The position numbers were made by a program, and so were the translations under genes. Below the pieces are notes generated by a model. The model searched no databases, had not been told where the DNA came from, and was given only the letters and a program-made list of their open reading frames with translations. Positions 2,509 through 5,345 of a DNA stretch of 5,345 bases are shown here, in pieces (the first letter of the stretch is position 1; each line of letters starts with the position of its first letter). The stretch is taken from assembly GCA_012514545.1 (NCBI GenBank), contig JAAZAC010000261.1, forward strand, positions 1-5,345. The letters are read 5' to 3'. The DNA comes from Actinomycetales bacterium (GTDB taxonomy: Bacteria > Actinomycetota > Actinomycetes > Actinomycetales > Cellulomonadaceae).

Positions 2509-5187
2509 ACCGACGCGGCGCGACCCCGGCCCCTGCTCCTGCTCGTGGACGGCCACTCGATGGCCTACCGCGCGTTCTTCGCGCTGCCGGTGGAGAACTT
2601 CTCGACGACGACGGGCACGCCGACGAACGCCGTCTACGGCTTCACGTCGATGCTCGCGAACCTCCTGCGGGACGAGCGGCCCACGCACGTCGGCGTCGCC
2701 TTCGACGCCGGGCGGACGACCTTCCGCACCGAGCGGTTCCCCGCGTACAAGGCGACGCGCGACGTCACGCCGCCCGAGTTCGCCGGGCAGGTCCCGCTCA
2801 TCAAGGAGATCCTCGCGACCTTGCGCATCCCGACGGTCGAGAAGCCCAACTACGAGGCCGACGACGTCATCGCCACGCTCACGCGGCGCGCGGTCGCCGC
2901 GGGGATGCAGGTGCTCGTCTGCACGGGCGACCGGGACGCGTTCCAGCTCGTCGGCGAGCACGTCACGGTCCTCTACCCGCGCAAGGGCGTCTCGGACCTG
3001 GTGCGGTTCACGCCGGAGGCGGTCGCGGAGAAGTACGGGGTGCCGCCGGAGCGCTACCCGGATCTCGCGGCCCTCGTCGGCGAGACGAGCGACAACCTGC
3101 CGGGCATCCCGGGCGTCGGCCCCAAGACCGCGGCGAAGTGGATCACCGCGTACGGCGACCTCGACGGGGTGCTCGCGGCGGCGGCCGCGATCCCGGGCAA
3201 GGCGGGGGAGAACCTGCGCGCGCACGCGGACCAGGTGCGCGTCAACCGCGCGCTCAACCAGGCGGTGGACGACCTCGAGCTCGGCCTGGACGTGGCCGAC
3301 CTCGAGGCGCGGCCCTGGGACCGCGAGGCGATGCACCGGGTGTTCGACGCGCTGGAGTTCCGGGTGCTGCGCGAGCGGCTGCTGGCGATGGTGCCGGAGG
3401 AGGCCGGCGAGGCCGAGGGGTTCCGCCTCGACGTGACGACGCCTGCGCCCGGCACCCTGGGCGCGTGGCTGGCCGCGCGCCGGGGGCGGGTGCTCGCCCT
3501 CGACGTCACGGGCCGCGGCGCGCCCGCCCGCGGGGACGCCTGGGCGCTGGCGATCGCCGACGGCGAGGGCGCGATCGCCCTCGACCTGACGGACCTCGGG
3601 CCCGACGACGAGGCGGCCCTGGCCGCCTGGCTCGCCGACCCGTCGGCGCCGAAGGCGGTGCACGGGGCGAAGGAGGCCCGGCACGCACTGGCGGGCCGGG
3701 GGATGACCCTCGCGGGCGTGGTGTTCGACACGCTCCTTGCCGCGTACCTGTGCCACCCGGACCAGCGCTCCTTCGACCTCGCGGACCTGGCGGTGCGGTA
3801 CCTGCGGCGCGAGCTGCGGACGCAGGGCGACGACGACGCCGCGCAGGGCGCCCTCGACCTCGACCTCGAGGGGACGGGGGCGGTGCCGCAGGGCGCGCTC
3901 CGGGCCGCCGCCGTCGGGGAGCTGACCGAGGTGCTGGACGGCGCGCTGGCCGACCGCCAGGTCGGCCACCTGCTGCGCGACGTCGAGCTCCCGCTCGTCG
4001 ACGTGCTCGCCGAGATGGAGACCGTCGGCGTCGCGGTCGACACCGACCAGCTCGAGGCGCTCGAGCGGGACTTCGCCGCGGCGGTCGCCGACGCCGCCGC
4101 GGAGGCGTACGCCGTCATCGGGCGCGAGGTGAACCTGGGCTCGCCGAAGCAGCTCCAGGAGGTCCTCTTCGACCAGCTCGGCATGCCGAAGACCAAGCGG
4201 ATCAAGACCGGCTACACGACGGACGCCGCGGCCCTCGCCGAGCTGCACGAGCGCACCCAGCACCCGTTCCTGGCGCACCTGCTCGCGCACCGGGACGCGT
4301 CCCGCCTGCGCCAGACGGTCGAAGGCCTGCTCCGCTCGGTCGCCGACGACGGCCGGATCCACACGACGTACCTGCAGACGATCGCGGCGACCGGGCGCCT
4401 GTCCTCGACCGACCCCAACCTGCAGAACATCCCGATCCGCACCGAGGAGGGCCGGCGGATCCGGCGCGCGTTCGTCGTCGGGCCGGGGTACGAGACCCTG
4501 CTCACGGCTGACTACAGCCAGATCGAGATGCGGATCATGGCGCACCTGTCCGGTGACGAGGGCCTCATCGAGGCGTTCCGCTCGGGGGAGGACCTGCACC
4601 GGTACGTCGGCTCACGCGTGTTCGGCGTGCCCACCGACGAGGTCACGCCCCAGATGCGCTCGAAGATCAAGGCGATGTCGTACGGGCTCGCGTACGGGCT
4701 GTCGTCGTTCGGCCTGTCCAAGCAGCTGAACATCTCCGTGGGCGAGGCGAGCGAGCTCATGGCCGACTACTTCGCGCGGTTCGGCGGCGTGCGGGACTAC
4801 CTCGCCGGCGTCGTGGAGGAGGCGCGCCGGACGGGCTACACGGCGACGATCCTCGGCCGCCGGCGGTACCTGCCGGACCTCACGAGCGACAACCGGCAGC
4901 GCCGCGAGATGGCGGAGCGCATGGCGCTCAACGCGCCCATCCAGGGCAGCGCCGCGGACCTCATCAAGGTCGCGATGCTCGGCGTGCACCGGGGCCTGCG
5001 CGCGCAGGGGCTGCGGTCACGCCTGCTGCTGCAGGTGCACGACGAGCTGGTGCTCGAGGTGGCGCCGGGGGAGCGCGCCGCCGTCGAGGAGCTCGTGCGG
5101 CACGAGATGGGCGCCGCGGGCGACCTGTCGGTCCCGCTCGACGTCTCCGTGGGTACCGGGACGAGCTGGCACGACGCCGGGCACTGA
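2506..5187 (+). CDS. polA: DNA polymerase I (5' nuclease and polymerase; inactive proofreading domain)
   Basis: The 893-residue, full-length enzyme fills repair gaps and replaces Okazaki-fragment RNA primers. The 5' nuclease domain (about 10-300) has its metal-binding acids: Asp15, Asp67, Glu117, Asp119, Asp120, Asp142, Asp144 and Asp196, plus a helix-hairpin-helix GIPGVGPKTA (200-209). The middle domain (about 320-490) keeps the 3'-5' exonuclease fold but not its catalytic set: the D-x-E motif is DVT (333-335), the second Asp site reads KEAR (389-392), and the Tyr/Asp motif reads RAAAVGE (466-472), so proofreading should be absent. The polymerase domain (about 500-893) is intact: ATGRLSS (628-634), motif A DYSQIE with Asp669, O-helix Arg718, Lys722, Tyr726 and Tyr730, and motif C His845-Asp846-Glu847. 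Tyr726 replaces the Phe762 of E. coli. GTG 2506 was chosen for its -10 box and because the family begins with LLLVDGHSMAYRAF; upstream codons are antisense to the thioesterase. Confidence 0.98.
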   Translation: MTDAARPRPLLLLVDGHSMAYRAFFALPVENFSTTTGTPTNAVYGFTSMLANLLRDERPTHVGVAFDAGRTTFRTERFPAYKATRDVTPPEFAGQVPLIKEILATLRIPTVEKPNYEADDVIATLTRRAVAAGMQVLVCTGDRDAFQLVGEHVTVLYPRKGVSDLVRFTPEAVAEKYGVPPERYPDLAALVGETSDNLPGIPGVGPKTAAKWITAYGDLDGVLAAAAAIPGKAGENLRAHADQVRVNRALNQAVDDLELGLDVADLEARPWDREAMHRVFDALEFRVLRERLLAMVPEEAGEAEGFRLDVTTPAPGTLGAWLAARRGRVLALDVTGRGAPARGDAWALAIADGEGAIALDLTDLGPDDEAALAAWLADPSAPKAVHGAKEARHALAGRGMTLAGVVFDTLLAAYLCHPDQRSFDLADLAVRYLRRELRTQGDDDAAQGALDLDLEGTGAVPQGALRAAAVGELTEVLDGALADRQVGHLLRDVELPLVDVLAEMETVGVAVDTDQLEALERDFAAAVADAAAEAYAVIGREVNLGSPKQLQEVLFDQLGMPKTKRIKTGYTTDAAALAELHERTQHPFLAHLLAHRDASRLRQTVEGLLRSVADDGRIHTTYLQTIAATGRLSSTDPNLQNIPIRTEEGRRIRRAFVVGPGYETLLTADYSQIEMRIMAHLSGDEGLIEAFRSGEDLHRYVGSRVFGVPTDEVTPQMRSKIKAMSYGLAYGLSSFGLSKQLNISVGEASELMADYFARFGGVRDYLAGVVEEARRTGYTATILGRRRYLPDLTSDNRQRREMAERMALNAPIQGSAADLIKVAMLGVHRGLRAQGLRSRLLLQVHDELVLEVAPGERAAVEELVRHEMGAAGDLSVPLDVSVGTGTSWHDAGH

Positions 5188-5195
5188 CCGGTCGC

Positions 5196-5232
5196 AGGCC
5201 GGGCGCCGACCCCGCCGCCGGCCCGGGGGCCT
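5196..5232. terminator. Possible shared hairpin between polA and the convergent downstream gene
   Basis: AGGCC-GGGC (5196-5204) can pair with GCCC (5221-5224) and GGCCT (5228-5232), leaving a GGG bulge and a 16-nt loop. It starts 8 bp after the polA stop and reaches into the stop codon of the minus-strand gene, so it could act in both directions. There is no T-tract, so this is not a classical intrinsic terminator. Confidence 0.3.
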
Positions 5233-5345
5233 AGGGGCGCCGGCAGACGACGACGAGCGTGCCGGGCAGCAGCGCGCCCCGGACGGGGCCCCAGCCGCCC
5301 CACACGCGGTCGTTGCCCGGCGTCCACTCCGGCTCGACGACGCGC
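5231..5345 (-). CDS. C-terminal fragment of an unidentified gene, possibly a class I SAM-dependent methyltransferase
   Basis: Read on the minus strand, an open frame enters from the right edge and ends at TAG (5233-5231). The last 37 codons read in part EPEWTPGNDRVWGGWG, then PVRGALLPGTLVVVCRRP. The pattern of a WGGWGPxRGxLxPGT stretch followed by a short hydrophobic strand and a basic end looks like a true protein C-terminus; I have the impression of similar ends in actinobacterial class I SAM-dependent methyltransferases, but the methyl-donor-binding motifs would lie outside the window. The frame is convergent with polA, with 43 bp between the two stop codons. The coding call is moderately safe; the product is a guess. 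Confidence 0.5.
   Translation of the reverse strand, partial: RVVEPEWTPGNDRVWGGWGPVRGALLPGTLVVVCRRP

Noticed and set aside
3138..4511. Plus-strand open frame of 457 codons inside polA
   Set aside because: It is a +1-type shadow of polA, made of Arg/Gly/Ala/Pro repeats without any domain.
1357..4599. A minus-strand open frame of 1080 codons opposite GNAT and most of polA
   Set aside because: Stop-free antisense frames are expected opposite long G/C-rich genes. The translation is low-complexity Arg/Val/Gly/Asp with no domain, and it runs across several true genes.

Overview
The window comes from a very GC-rich genome, well above 70% by eye, with heavy use of G/C-ending codons and GTG starts. 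Gene content and order point to an actinobacterium: an ANTAR response regulator of the PdtaR type, a PaaI/YdiI-type thioesterase and polA lie close together, and the polymerase I has the Tyr-containing O-helix and dead proofreading domain known from mycobacteria. A Micrococcales organism of the Cellulomonas type is my guess from style; the sequence does not prove it.

Layout, left to right. Positions 1-289 (minus) hold the N-terminus of a heavy-metal-associated (HMA) domain membrane protein cut by the window edge. Positions 290-437 are non-coding, with a possible promoter and an inverted repeat. Positions 438-511 (minus) encode a tRNA with anticodon CAA (Leu, UUG codon) but a short class I variable loop. 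Positions 584-1219 (plus) are the PdtaR-like ANTAR response regulator, probably read from a leaderless mRNA. Its stop codon lies inside the first of six 11-bp tandem repeats (1216-1281), followed by potential hairpins. Positions 1426-2097 (plus) are a GNAT acetyltransferase whose 3' end overlaps by 124 nt the convergent hotdog thioesterase (1974-2486, minus). The thioesterase is divergent from polA (2506-5187, plus) with only 19 bp between the two start codons. Positions 5231-5345 (minus) are the C-terminal end of an unidentified gene, possibly a methyltransferase, converging on polA.

The genes are mostly housekeeping and do not form one pathway: metal handling, decoding, RNA-level signal response, acyl-CoA hydrolysis, and DNA repair/replication. 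I found no convincing undescribed defence or mobile system. The points worth a second look are fine-scale: the class I CAA tRNA, the stop-codon-spanning 11-bp repeat array, nearly identical leaderless -10/GTG modules in front of pdtaR and polA, the compact divergent promoter between the thioesterase and polA, and the long antisense overlap of the GNAT and thioesterase genes.
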